A stretch of 64,000 bases of DNA from Salinarimonas soli (GTDB lineage: Bacteria > Pseudomonadota > Alphaproteobacteria > Rhizobiales > Beijerinckiaceae), in NCBI RefSeq assembly GCF_008386575.1, contig NZ_VUOA01000007.1, positions 62,001 through 126,000 of the forward strand. The letters are read 5' to 3'. The position numbers were made by a program, and so were the translations under genes. Positions within the stretch are counted from its first letter, which is position 1. Each line of letters begins with the position of its first letter. The notes beneath the pieces were generated by a model, which was not told the DNA's origin, did not search any database, and saw only the letters and a program-made list of their open reading frames with translations. Positions 26,975 through 36,569 of this stretch are shown here, in pieces.

Positions 26975-28042
26975 TCAATCCGTGAGCTGGCGCAGGTCCG
27001 TGCGCAGCGGATGGCCGGCCGGCAGCAGCCCGGGCCGCTTGAGCCCACCCAGGAAGGCGTCGGTGGCGAGCCACGCCTCCTGCTCCAGCGGGTTGCCCTG
27101 ATAGCCCATCTGGCCGGCGTTCCCGACGAAGGCGTGGTTCTGGTAGTTCGCCCAGTACATCACGGCGTCCCCGGCCTTGCCGGTCGGGGGTTGGGGCAGG
27201 CCGTTGGCGACCGCCGCCTCGGCCTCTAGGTCCTGGCGCCGGTGATAGCCCTCGTGCACCACCGTGGCGACCTGGTTCAGGAAGTCCTTCGGGCCGGGCC
27301 GCTCGGGATTGCCGTTGAGGCGCATCTCGTTGGTGACGGGGTTGTAGTCGCCGCCCGCGCGGGTCGCCCAGAGCGCCTCCTCCTTGTTGCGCGGCTTCGT
27401 CACGAGGGTGAGCGTCGCGGGCTCGTAGCCGAAATGCCGGGCATGCATGGCGTGGATGTCCCTCAGGACGGTCTCCTGCTCCTTGGGCGACAGGCTGTCC
27501 CACCGGGCGTTCATCTGGCGGATGTCGTATGTCTGGCTGAACTCCTGGGTGAAGGCCGCCGTCTTCGCCTTCAGATCCGCCATGCGTTCCGCGCTTGGGC
27601 GCCACGTGCCGTAGAGGCGCGACAGGGCCTCCGTCGCCGCGGCCTCGGCCCGGCTGTCCACCGGGTTGCCGGTCTTCAGGTTGGTGCGCTGCGCCTCGAT
27701 TTCCCCGGCGGCGACCCGGGTGAGCTCGGCACGGTCGGCCGGCGACAGCGCCTTGAGCTGGGCCTCCGACAGCGTCGCCACATACGCGCCCGCGGTGCGG
27801 CCGCCGAGGTCCACATTGGCGCCCGCGACCCGTCCGTCGGCGCCGACCACTTGGCCGGTCCCGTGGGCCCGGGTCACGGCTTGGTCGGACGAGGCCTGCG
27901 CCACGAGCGGGGCGGAGCGGATGGTTTCCGCCGGCTGGGCAATCGCGGGCTGCGTCCCGGTGCCCTGAAGCGAGAAGCCGGCGGGCGGACCGGACGGGAG
28001 GGTGACGGCGTGAGGGCCCTGGGTGATGGCGGCAATCGTCAT
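26975..28042 (-). CDS. Hypothetical protein with HExxH-type metalloprotease motif
   Basis: A 355-residue protein of no family I can name. Residues 1-~70 are Ala/Thr/Pro/Gln-rich and look disordered, without a classical signal peptide. Residues ~90-200 are helical with TYDIRQMNARWDSLSPKEQE, split over two stretches. The C-terminal part contains VVHEGYHRRQ with H-E-G-Y-H at ~263-267, a zincin-type motif, and ~55 residues later QGNPLEQEAWLATDAF, whose glutamates could supply a third metal ligand and which recalls the ExxA(D/N)-type closing motif of effector and toxin proteases. A secreted-effector-type peptidase is inference. Flanking DNA upstream (28040-28100) is AT-richer than average. It stands alone on the minus strand. 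Confidence 0.72.
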   Translation of the reverse strand: MTIAAITQGPHAVTLPSGPPAGFSLQGTGTQPAIAQPAETIRSAPLVAQASSDQAVTRAHGTGQVVGADGRVAGANVDLGGRTAGAYVATLSEAQLKALSPADRAELTRVAAGEIEAQRTNLKTGNPVDSRAEAAATEALSRLYGTWRPSAERMADLKAKTAAFTQEFSQTYDIRQMNARWDSLSPKEQETVLRDIHAMHARHFGYEPATLTLVTKPRNKEEALWATRAGGDYNPVTNEMRLNGNPERPGPKDFLNQVATVVHEGYHRRQDLEAEAAVANGLPQPPTGKAGDAVMYWANYQNHAFVGNAGQMGYQGNPLEQEAWLATDAFLGGLKRPGLLPAGHPLRTDLRQLTD

Positions 28043-28218
28043 CAGAGCAAGCTCTCTTCTGCGTATGACTTATAAGCTATGCAATTAGCTCAGAGTCACC
28101 GCCTGATCAATACGTCTGGCTCTCCGGACGGGGTGCGACCACCAGCCCAGCGAACCAGTGGCCCGCTGCCAGGATTAGGTTGCCGCCCGGCCCGTTCCGG
28201 CCGACGGAGACGGCTTCG

Positions 28219-29331
28219 ATGCTCTGGTCCTTTCCCATCGCGGTGATCGCCGGCACGGTCGTGCGGCTGCACGTGACGTTCCTGCTCTTCCTGGTCTGGA
28301 TCGGGGCCGCGCAATGGCGGGCGGGCGGGCAGCAGGCGGCGCTGGAGGGCGTGCTCTACATCGTGCTCATCTTCGCCTGCGTGCTGGCCCACGAGTTCGG
28401 GCACATCTTCGCGGCGCGGCGCTACGGCATCCGCACCCCCGAGGTCACGCTCTCGCCCATCGGGGGCGTGGCGAGCCTGGAGCGGATCCCGGAGAAGCCC
28501 CGGGAGGAGCTCGTGGTGGCGCTCGCGGGGCCCGCCGTGAACGTGGTGATCGCGCTCGCGCTCTTCCTGGTGCTCGGGGCCGCCATCGACACCGGCCGCA
28601 TGACGCAGATCGAGAACCCCGGGGTCGGCCTTCTCGTGCGGCTTGCGGGCGCGAACGTGTTCCTCGTCCTGTTCAACCTCATCCCCGCCTTTCCCATGGA
28701 CGGGGGCCGGGTCCTGCGGGCGGTCCTCGCCATGCGCATGCCGCACGCGCGGGCGACCCGGATCGCGGCGCGCATCGGCCAGGGCGCGGCGTTCCTCTTC
28801 GCGCTCGCGGGACTGTTCATCAACCCGTTCCTCATCGTGATCGGGCTCTTCATCTATCTTGCGGCGAGCGCCGAGGCGCAGCACGTCGCGACGCGGGACG
28901 TCGCCCGCGAGGTGCCCGTGTGCGAGGGCATGGTGACCATCGTCGAGACGCTCGCCCCCACGGCCACCCTCGACGACGCCGTGACCTGCCTCATCCGCTC
29001 CTCGCAGAAGGAGTTCCCCGTGGTGGACGGCGCCGGCCGCCCGCGCGGCCTCGTCACCCGCGACCGGCTCATCCCGGCTTTGCGCGACGGCGGTCCCGCG
29101 ACCCCGGTTCTCGACGTGATGACCCGGGAGGTGCCCACCATCGGCTCGCGCGAGCCCCTGGAGCGGGGGCTGGCCCTCCTCAATTCGAGCCGCGCGCCCG
29201 CCCTCTTCGTGCTGAACGAGGGCGGCCAGCTCGTGGGCCTCGTGACCCCGGAGAACATCGGCGAGCTCATGATGGTGCGCGCGGTGCGGCCCGACTGGCC
29301 CATCCGCGACCCGCGACCGCGGGATGCCTGA
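28219..29331 (+). CDS. Site-2 protease (M50 family) with C-terminal CBS pair
   Basis: A 370-residue intramembrane zinc protease of the Rv2625c/SpoIVFB-like branch. Zinc ligands: LAHEFGHIFAARR (His ~58, His ~62) in an early TM segment and an Asp in FNLIPAFPMDGGRVLRA, given in part, near residue 160. About six TM segments occupy residues 1-220. Residues ~235-350 are two CBS domains, which in this branch may sense nucleotides. Such enzymes cleave membrane-bound regulators such as anti-sigma factors; the target here is unknown. ATG 28219 has GGAGA upstream and is preferred over 28180. Confidence 0.9.
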   Translation: MLWSFPIAVIAGTVVRLHVTFLLFLVWIGAAQWRAGGQQAALEGVLYIVLIFACVLAHEFGHIFAARRYGIRTPEVTLSPIGGVASLERIPEKPREELVVALAGPAVNVVIALALFLVLGAAIDTGRMTQIENPGVGLLVRLAGANVFLVLFNLIPAFPMDGGRVLRAVLAMRMPHARATRIAARIGQGAAFLFALAGLFINPFLIVIGLFIYLAASAEAQHVATRDVAREVPVCEGMVTIVETLAPTATLDDAVTCLIRSSQKEFPVVDGAGRPRGLVTRDRLIPALRDGGPATPVLDVMTREVPTIGSREPLERGLALLNSSRAPALFVLNEGGQLVGLVTPENIGELMMVRAVRPDWPIRDPRPRDA

Positions 29332-29365
29332 GAGGCTGGCTCACCAGGCGGGCAGCCCTCCAACC

Positions 29366-29390
29366 TGTCTCCCGCCTTCACGGGGCAGGC
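29366..29390 (-). repeat. Short palindromic intergenic repeat, second type
   Basis: Reads, on the minus strand, close to GCCTGCCCCGTGAAGGCGGGAGA, an imperfect hairpin. A related CCTGCCCCCGCGAAGGCGGGGG unit sits inside repeat copy C at 40315-40338. Both are next to a copy of the larger repeat. Confidence 0.6.
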
Positions 29391-29423
29391 TCCAAGGTGC
29401 GACCCCGGACGTGATCCGGGGGA

Positions 29424-29517
29424 GCCTCGAGGGGCGCTCCAGGGGTCTCCCGACGGCTGTGGCAAGGTGCTGCATGCTTCGAGGGCGGGCTCCGCGGGTC
29501 ACCTCAGCACGAGGGGG
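29424..29517 (-). repeat. Dispersed intergenic repeat, copy D (inverted)
   Basis: On the minus strand this matches the other copies: CCTCGTGCTGAGG, a diverged hairpin region, CCTCGAAGCATGCA, CTTGCCACAGCCGTC, CCCCTGGAGCGCCCCTCGAGGC. It is shorter and more diverged than the others. It fills much of the 277-base gap between the site-2 protease and the TAXI gene. Confidence 0.75.
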
Positions 29518-29608
29518 AGGGTGAGACCGCCGGTCGGAGCCAGACCGTGAGCCGCAGGGGCGTGAAAGCCATTGAAGTCCGGCCCGGACGGGGCCACCTT
29601 GCGCTTTC

Positions 29609-30925
29609 ATGCGCCGGACCCTCATCATCCTCCTTGCGGCTCTGCTCGCGGTCGCGGCGGCGAGCGTCGGGGTCTATCATTGGGCGACCTTGCCCACCAC
29701 GCTTCGCATCGCCGTCGGGCCGGTGGGAAGCGAGGACACCCGCCTCGTCGTGGCGGCCGCCCAGTACTTGGCCCGGGAACGCGCCGCCACACGCCTCAAG
29801 ATCGTGCTCACGGAGGGCCTCGGCGCGAGCGCATCCGCCGTGGACGACGGGCGGGCCGATCTCGCGGTGGTGCGCAGCGACGTCGCCATGCCGGCCCGGG
29901 GCCAGACGGTGGCGGTCCTGCACCGCAACCCTGCCCTCCTCATCACCCGCGAGGGATCGAGCCTGACCCGGGTGTCGGACCTGCGCGACCGGCGCATCGC
30001 CACGACCCGGAGCAACCCCGCCAACGAACGCCTCCTCCAAGCGATCCTCGATCATTACGAGATCCCGCGCGACGCGGTCGCCCTCGTGCCCTTGGGCTCG
30101 TCCCAGGAAGCGGCCGAGGCCCTGCGGGACGGGCGCGTCGACGCGATCTTCGCCGTGGGCGCCCTCACCGGGCGCTTGCTCAACGAGGTCGTGAGCGCCG
30201 TGAGCCGCGCCACGGGTACGCCGCCAGCCTTCGTGCCGCTTCCCGAGGCCGAGGCCATCGCCCAGCGCTCGCCGGCCTACGAGAGCTTCGAGGTGGTGCG
30301 GGGCGCCTTCGGCGGCACGCCGCCCCGGCCGGCGGAGGGCTTCATGACGGTGTCGGTCGCCCATCTCCTCGTGGCCCATACGGAGACGAGCGACGCCGAC
30401 GTCTCGGAATTCACCCGGCTCCTCTTCGTGATGCGCCCCGTCCTGTCGGGCGAGGTGCCGCTCGCCAACCGGATCGAGGAGCCCGACACCTCCAAGGGCT
30501 CGTCGCTCCCGGTCCACCCCGGCGCGGCGGGCTATTACGACGGCGAGACGCTCTCCTTCATGGAGCGCTACGGGGACTGGTTCTATCTCGTGGTGATGCT
30601 CGCGGGCCTCGGCGGCTCGGCCATCGCGGGGCTGTTCGGCACGGCGGCGAACCGCACCCGCTCGCGCACCATGAACCTCCTCAAGGACCTGCTCGCCATC
30701 GTGCACGACGCCCGCGAGGCGCAGAGCGAGGCGGCCCTCGACGGGCTCGACCGGGCCGCCGACGAGATCCTCGTCCAGGCCCTGACCCGTGCCGGCGAGG
30801 GCGTCCTCGACGAGACGAGCCTCGTCGCCTTCCAGCTCGGCCTCGACCAGGCCCGCCGCGCCATCGCCGAGCGCCGCCACTGGCTGGAGGAGCACGGGAC
30901 GCCCCTGGTGCGGGCGGCGGAGTAG
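29609..30925 (+). CDS. TAXI-family solute-binding protein with C-terminal membrane anchor
   Basis: A 438-residue protein. Signal peptide/anchor at residues 1-28, then a periplasmic binding protein of the TAXI type: LRIAVGPVGSED, then DDGRADLAVVRSDVAMP, LRDRRIATTRSNPANER, GRVDAIFAVGALTG. A hydrophobic segment at ~325-350 (FYLVVMLAGLGGSAIAGLFG) is followed by ~90 residues of helical, charged sequence. This C-terminal extension is not part of ordinary TAXI binding proteins, and no TRAP permease (dctQM) lies nearby. A sensor or membrane-tethered scavenger role is inference. Confidence 0.85.
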   Translation: MRRTLIILLAALLAVAAASVGVYHWATLPTTLRIAVGPVGSEDTRLVVAAAQYLARERAATRLKIVLTEGLGASASAVDDGRADLAVVRSDVAMPARGQTVAVLHRNPALLITREGSSLTRVSDLRDRRIATTRSNPANERLLQAILDHYEIPRDAVALVPLGSSQEAAEALRDGRVDAIFAVGALTGRLLNEVVSAVSRATGTPPAFVPLPEAEAIAQRSPAYESFEVVRGAFGGTPPRPAEGFMTVSVAHLLVAHTETSDADVSEFTRLLFVMRPVLSGEVPLANRIEEPDTSKGSSLPVHPGAAGYYDGETLSFMERYGDWFYLVVMLAGLGGSAIAGLFGTAANRTRSRTMNLLKDLLAIVHDAREAQSEAALDGLDRAADEILVQALTRAGEGVLDETSLVAFQLGLDQARRAIAERRHWLEEHGTPLVRAAE

Positions 30926-30937
30926 CGCGTCCCGCCT

Positions 30938-30955
30938 CTCCCCGCAGGCGGGGAG
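30938..30955 (+). terminator. Short GC hairpin after the TAXI gene
   Basis: CTCCCCGC and GCGGGGAG around a two-base centre, 13 bases past the TAXI stop, without a T-run; a weak candidate terminator. Confidence 0.35.
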
Positions 30956-31128
30956 ATGAGATGCGTGGCCGGGGCGGCCCGATCCGGGAAATACGTGCTT
31001 TCGCCCTATTGCGGCCCCCGTTCACTGCCTATATTGCAGCGCAATAGAGATCCCGAGAGCCCGGCTTTCCGACGTCCCGCCCCTCCCGGGCGGAGGCGGC
31101 GCGCCGGGCCGTTCGATTCGAGACCCCC

Positions 31129-32955
<1,827 letters not shown>

Positions 32956-32975
32956 AGAGGCATCGAGCCTTCATG

Positions 32976-33013
32976 ACAAAACCCCGCGGAGCCGGCGCTC
33001 CGCGGGGTTTTGT
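32976..33013 (+). terminator. Intrinsic terminator of typA
   Basis: Seventeen-base perfect arms (32976-32992 and 32997-33013) with a four-base loop; the descending arm ends in a GGGG-TTTT-G-T tail. It sits 20 bases past the typA stop and would also serve minus-strand transcripts because of the A-run on the other side. Confidence 0.88.
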
Positions 33014-33046
33014 TCATTCTAGGGCTGCCGACCGAAACTCCCACCC

Positions 33047-33170
33047 CCTCATGCTGAGGAGGCCTGCGGGGCAGGCCGTCTCGAAGCACGCACCACGCTC
33101 GTGAGCCGGAGGGAGATCCTTGGAGCGTCCTTCGAGGCCCACCTGCGGTGGGCGCCTCAGGACGAGGGGC
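33047..33170 (+). repeat. Dispersed intergenic repeat, copy B
   Basis: CCTCATGCTGAGGAG, then a hairpin whose arms differ from copies A and C (GGCCTGC-GGG-GCAGGCC rather than GCGCTC-GAA-GAGCGC) but keep complementarity, then GTCTCGAAGCACGCA, CCTTCGAGGCCCACCTGCGGTGGGC and CCTCAGGACGAGG. The compensatory change argues for selection on secondary structure. Lies between the convergent typA and ecfG ends. Confidence 0.85.
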
Positions 33171-33205
33171 AGAATGGGGTGACCGACGGCGGGGAGCCCC
33201 GCCCC

Positions 33206-33919
33206 TCACTCCACCAGCAGCGCCGCCCGGGTCACGCGGTCGGGCCCGAAATCCTCCTCGTCCTCAATGGAGAGGAGCTCGGCCAGGCGCTTCCGGGCGC
33301 GGTTGACGCGGCTCTTGATGGTGCCGACCGCAACCTCGCAGATCTGCGCCGCCTCCTCATAGGAGAGCCCTTCGGCGCCCACGAGCAGCAGCGCCTCGCG
33401 CTGGTCCGGGGGCAGCTTCTCCAGCGCCTCGCGCATCTCGAGAAGCGCGAGGTGGCCGGGCTGGGCGGGGATGGAGCGTAGCTTGCCGGCATGCGCCTCG
33501 TCCGGGTCCTCCACCTCGCGGCGCTGCTTGCGCCACACGGTGTGGAACTGGTTGCGCAGGATCGTGAACAGCCAGGCGTTGAGGTTCGTGCCGCGCTCGA
33601 AGCGGTCGATGTTCTTCCAGGCTTTCAGGATCGTCTCCTGGACGAGGTCGTCGGCCTGATCGACGTTGTTGGTGAGCGAGATCGCGAAGGCGCGCAGGCT
33701 CGGCAGGGCGCCGAGCATCTCGTCGCGCAAGGCCGGCTCGATCACCCGCTCGCGCGGCTCCGCCTCCTCGAGGCGGCGCATAAGGTCGAGGAAGCGCTGG
33801 GGCAGAGGCGCCTCGCCGAACGAGGCGTAGACGGTCCGCAGTTCCTGGCCGAGACGGGCCTGGATGTCGGGGGTCAGACGGGGGGTTTCGGAGGACGAGA
33901 AGGCGCGCGGGTCGGACAC
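33206..33919 (-). CDS. ecfG: General stress ECF sigma factor EcfG with apparent in-frame NepR anti-sigma domain at its N-terminus
   Basis: A ~237-residue protein. Residues ~63-237 are a class ECF15 (EcfG) sigma factor: sigma-2 with DQADDLVQETILKAW and NLNAWLFTILRNQF, then sigma-4 with LPPDQREALLLVGAEGLSYEEAAQ, shown in part, and VGTIKSRVNRARKRL. Residues ~18-52 (IQARLGQELRTVY, then PLPQRFLDLMRRLEE) match the two-helix core of NepR, the anti-sigma factor bound by PhyR. Normally nepR and ecfG are separate overlapping genes; here no stop separates them. Start is GTG 33917-33919, right behind an exact EcfG-type promoter, so the open frame to 34450 is excluded. A GTG at 33745 could start a free sigma factor, but the GAGGAGG before it is 17 bases away. 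phyR and its kinase are not in the window. Confidence 0.88.
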   Translation of the reverse strand: MSDPRAFSSSETPRLTPDIQARLGQELRTVYASFGEAPLPQRFLDLMRRLEEAEPRERVIEPALRDEMLGALPSLRAFAISLTNNVDQADDLVQETILKAWKNIDRFERGTNLNAWLFTILRNQFHTVWRKQRREVEDPDEAHAGKLRSIPAQPGHLALLEMREALEKLPPDQREALLLVGAEGLSYEEAAQICEVAVGTIKSRVNRARKRLAELLSIEDEEDFGPDRVTRAALLVE

Positions 33920-33951
33920 GTGATCACCGGGCTGAGGGAAACTGAGCCGAC

Positions 33952-33976
33952 AACGCGGATGGGCGGGCTTCGTTCC
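33952..33976 (-). promoter_or_regulatory. EcfG-type autoregulatory promoter of the nepR-ecfG fusion
   Basis: Minus strand GGAAC (33972-33976), 16-base spacer, CGTT (33952-33955), an exact consensus match 32 bases before the GTG start. It implies positive autoregulation and a very short leader. Confidence 0.82.
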
Positions 33977-33983
33977 CACCGCG

Positions 33984-34008
33984 GGAACCATGGCCCGCGG
34001 TAAACGTT
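33984..34008 (+). promoter_or_regulatory. EcfG-type promoter facing the 3-hydroxybutyrate-oligomer hydrolase
   Basis: GGAAC (33984-33988), 16-base spacer, CGTT (34005-34008), exact match, only seven bases from the divergent promoter of the sigma factor. The hydrolase ATG is 174 bases downstream, so a long leader would be produced. Confidence 0.7.
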
Positions 34009-34181
34009 TGCACCGCCCGCACCCCCGGAATCCACAGCGCCGAACGGCGCGATCGGGCTGGACAGGGCGGCCCCATCCTCCTCTCATGAGCCCCGCCGGG
34101 CGGCACCGCCGCCTGGAGCGCGCCGCCCGCCATCCCGGTCCGGCCAGGCGGCGCCGACGATCCGGGCCGGGGAGGAAACGC

Positions 34182-36125
34182 ATGACCGGACGCACAAGAC
34201 GGGCGCTTGCCCGCACGATCTCGGCCCTCGCCCTCGTGGCGGGCCTGGCGCCGCAGGCGGAGGCCAAGCCCGCGAAGCCGGACTTCATCGACGGCGAGGT
34301 GCTGGTGCGCCCGCACGGCGAGACCGACGACCTTCTCACGGCGGGGCTCGGCTGGGAGGGCATCGCGGGCCAGCCGCCCGCGTTGGACGCCGCCCCCAAT
34401 GTCGAGCAGCTGCGCCGCCGGGCGATCCACGCCAACATGCGCGGCCTCATCAGCGTGCTGCCGGCCCAGGGCTACGGCACGCTCTACGGCTCCGGGCCAC
34501 GCATCCCGGGCGTCGAGTACCTCGCCTATCTGCGGGGCGGGCCTTCGGGCCCCGCCGCGACGCTGATGGTGCAGATCCCGCAAGGGTTCGACCGGGCGAA
34601 CCCGTGCATCGTGACGGCGCCCTCCTCGGGCTCACGGGGGATCTACGGCGCGATCTCGGTGGCGGAGGTGCCCTTGAAGCGGGGCTGCGCGGTCGCCTAC
34701 ACGGACAAGGGCACCGGCATCGGCTACCACGATCTTGCGACCGGCACGGCCTACGACATCGAGGGCCGGCCGATCCCGGCCGACGGCCCGGCGCAGTTCC
34801 GGGCGCCCGCCGGCCCGGCGCTGGACGCCTTCAATGCAGGCCATCCCAACCGCGTCGCGGTCAAGCACGCCCATCGCGGCGACAACCCGGAGCGGGACTG
34901 GGGGCAGCACGTTCTGCGCTCCATCGAGTTCGCGCTCTACGCCCTCAACGACCATTTCGACGGCCAGCCCGGGATCGGGACCTTCAACCCAGGCAATGTG
35001 ACGGTGGTCGCGGTCGGCGTCTCGAACGGCGGGGGCGCGGCGCTGCTGGCGGCGGAGGCGGACCGGACCGGGCTCATCGACGGCATCGTGGTGAGCGAGC
35101 CGCAGATCCAGCCCGCCCCGCGCACCGACCTCACGATCCTCGAGCGCGGCGAGCCCCAGGTTCACGGCCGGGGCCTCTACGAGGTGTTCGCGGCGATGAA
35201 CCTCTACGCCGATTGCGCCTCCGGCACCGCGGCGCCCAACGTCCTGCGCTGCGCGGCGCTCAAGGAGCGCCGGCTCCTCACCGCCGAGACGCCGCCTGAG
35301 CAGAACGTGGAGGCCAAGGGCATCATCCACCGCCTCGGCCTCCTGCCCGACGCCGACCCGCTCATGGCCTGGCACTCCGGCACCGCCCATCTGTGGCGCG
35401 TGCTCACGCCCACCTACGCCTATGCCTATGCCAAGGCGTCCGCAGCGGACCATCTGTGCCGCACGAGCTTCGGTGCGGCGGGGCCCGAGGGCGTGACGCC
35501 CTGGAGCGAGGCGGCCCGCGCGGGCGCCTTCGCGACGGGGAACGGGCTTGCGGGCAGCGCGGGCCTCACCGTGCTCAACGACGCCGGAGGCCAGACCACC
35601 AACGATCTAGCCCCCGCAGCGTCGATCGAGGGCGAGCTCAGGCGGGTCGACGCCGCGATCTGCCTGCGCGACCTCATGGGTCAGGAGGCGCTTCGGGCAG
35701 GGCTCGCCGAGGTGCGCGCGACCGGCGACCTGCGCGGGCGCCCGGCGCTGATCCTGCACGGGCGCAAGGACGGTCTCGTGGCGCCCAACCACTCCTCGCG
35801 GGCCTATCTCGGCCTCAACCGGCTCGTGGAGGGGCAGCGGAGCGGGGTGCGCTATGTCGAGGTGGTGAACGGCAACCATTTCGACGCGGTCGCCGGCGCG
35901 CCGGGCTTCCCGCCCCTCGTGGCGCTGCACGGCTACGTCAACCAGGGGATCGCGGCGATGCTCGACCATCTCGGCAAGGGGAAGGCACCGCTGCCCGAAA
36001 GCCAGGTCTTCGCCGCGACCGCGGTGACCTGCCCCATCCCGGTGCAGCCCGCGGCCGCCGACCGGATCACGTGGGAGGACACCACCCTCGCCATCCCGGC
36101 CGGCAGCCCGCCGGCGTGCCCCTGA
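34182..36125 (+). CDS. D-(-)-3-hydroxybutyrate oligomer hydrolase
   Basis: A ~647-residue enzyme of the 3HB-oligomer hydrolase family, which splits short oligomers from polyhydroxybutyrate breakdown into 3-hydroxybutyrate. A signal peptide covers residues 1-27 (MTGRTRRALARTISALALVAG, in part, ending QAEA), indicating export. The nucleophile elbow reads VGVSNGGGAALLAAE near residue 285, followed by GIVVSEPQIQP, the family signature; LILHGRKDGLVAPNHSSRAY, divided here, and NGNHFDA carry the Asp and His. GGGGAGG precedes ATG 34182; the frame from 33990 runs through the divergent promoters. A stress-responsive promoter upstream suggests carbon-reserve use under stress. Confidence 0.9.
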   Translation: MTGRTRRALARTISALALVAGLAPQAEAKPAKPDFIDGEVLVRPHGETDDLLTAGLGWEGIAGQPPALDAAPNVEQLRRRAIHANMRGLISVLPAQGYGTLYGSGPRIPGVEYLAYLRGGPSGPAATLMVQIPQGFDRANPCIVTAPSSGSRGIYGAISVAEVPLKRGCAVAYTDKGTGIGYHDLATGTAYDIEGRPIPADGPAQFRAPAGPALDAFNAGHPNRVAVKHAHRGDNPERDWGQHVLRSIEFALYALNDHFDGQPGIGTFNPGNVTVVAVGVSNGGGAALLAAEADRTGLIDGIVVSEPQIQPAPRTDLTILERGEPQVHGRGLYEVFAAMNLYADCASGTAAPNVLRCAALKERRLLTAETPPEQNVEAKGIIHRLGLLPDADPLMAWHSGTAHLWRVLTPTYAYAYAKASAADHLCRTSFGAAGPEGVTPWSEAARAGAFATGNGLAGSAGLTVLNDAGGQTTNDLAPAASIEGELRRVDAAICLRDLMGQEALRAGLAEVRATGDLRGRPALILHGRKDGLVAPNHSSRAYLGLNRLVEGQRSGVRYVEVVNGNHFDAVAGAPGFPPLVALHGYVNQGIAAMLDHLGKGKAPLPESQVFAATAVTCPIPVQPAAADRITWEDTTLAIPAGSPPACP

Positions 36126-36138
36126 CCTGAAACGGAAC

Positions 36139-36159
36139 GGCGCCCCTGATGGGGGCGCC
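36139..36159 (+). terminator. Hairpin after the oligomer hydrolase gene
   Basis: GGCGCCCC and GGGGGCGCC around TGAT, 13 bases past the stop. GC-rich and stable, but followed only by GCTT, so termination strength is uncertain. Confidence 0.5.
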
Positions 36160-36205
36160 GCTTCGGGTCACAAAGGTCAAGCTGAGCCGCTGCCGCGGCA
36201 GAGTC

Positions 36206-36354
36206 TTGCGCTGGATCCCGGATCTGCGTTCCGCTGGCGCGGGACTTGTCCGGGAAAGGGGCGGAGGATGGAAGTAAGGGGCTCCAGAGCCTCCAAGGCC
36301 ACTTTCCCGGACAAGCGCAGCCGAAGGCGAGCGCCGATCCGGGATCCAGCGCAA
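36206..36354. repeat. Bipartite inverted repeat (about 150 bp)
   Basis: Outer arms 36206-36224 and 36336-36354 are perfect 19-base complements; inner arms 36245-36258 and 36302-36315 are perfect 14-base complements (CTTGTCCGGGAAAG type). The centre differs. This resembles rhizobial intergenic mosaic palindromes and could fold as two nested stems or be a small non-autonomous element. No open frame inside is convincing. Confidence 0.8.
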
Positions 36355-36398
36355 CATGACGCGCCGAAGGCGCTCCTCATGCCGTCAGGCAGGTTCGC

Positions 36399-36569
36399 TC
36401 AGCCCTGCGAGGGACCCCGGTAGGCGTCCTGGGGCTGCGTGGACTCGCCGCGCGTGTCGCGGCGGGACTGGCGGCGGGAGCGCTTCATGATGGCGATGGA
36501 GGCGCGCAGCATGCGCTCGACCTGGTCGATGTCGATGTCCTGGGGGGACTCGGAGACGTTCTGTTGCAT
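36399..36569 (-). CDS. Small basic hypothetical protein (56 residues)
   Basis: ATG 36569 to TGA 36399: starts MQQNVSESPQDIDIDQVE, then MLRASIAIMKRSRRQSRRD and a polar tail (GESTQPQDAYRG). GC content at third codon positions is very high, as in real genes of this genome, and the sequence has an acidic start followed by an Arg/Lys-rich helix. No clear ribosome site precedes it (a GAGATG stretch only). No family recognised; unlike NepR, it lacks the P-x-P-x-R-F motif. Confidence 0.55.
   Translation of the reverse strand: MQQNVSESPQDIDIDQVERMLRASIAIMKRSRRQSRRDTRGESTQPQDAYRGPSQG

Noticed and set aside
33819-33845. AACG ... GTTCC, a possible sixth EcfG promoter on the minus strand
   Set aside because: The spacer is 18 bases, not 16-17, and it lies inside the ecfG coding region.
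33920-34450. N-terminal extension of the sigma factor gene
   Set aside because: The frame is open but runs upstream of its own exact promoter and through the divergent promoter; composition is not protein-like.
36399-36569. Separate NepR gene
   Set aside because: Small size and basic nature suggested it, but the P-x-P-x-R-F-x-x-L motif is missing; that motif is in the N-terminus of the sigma factor.
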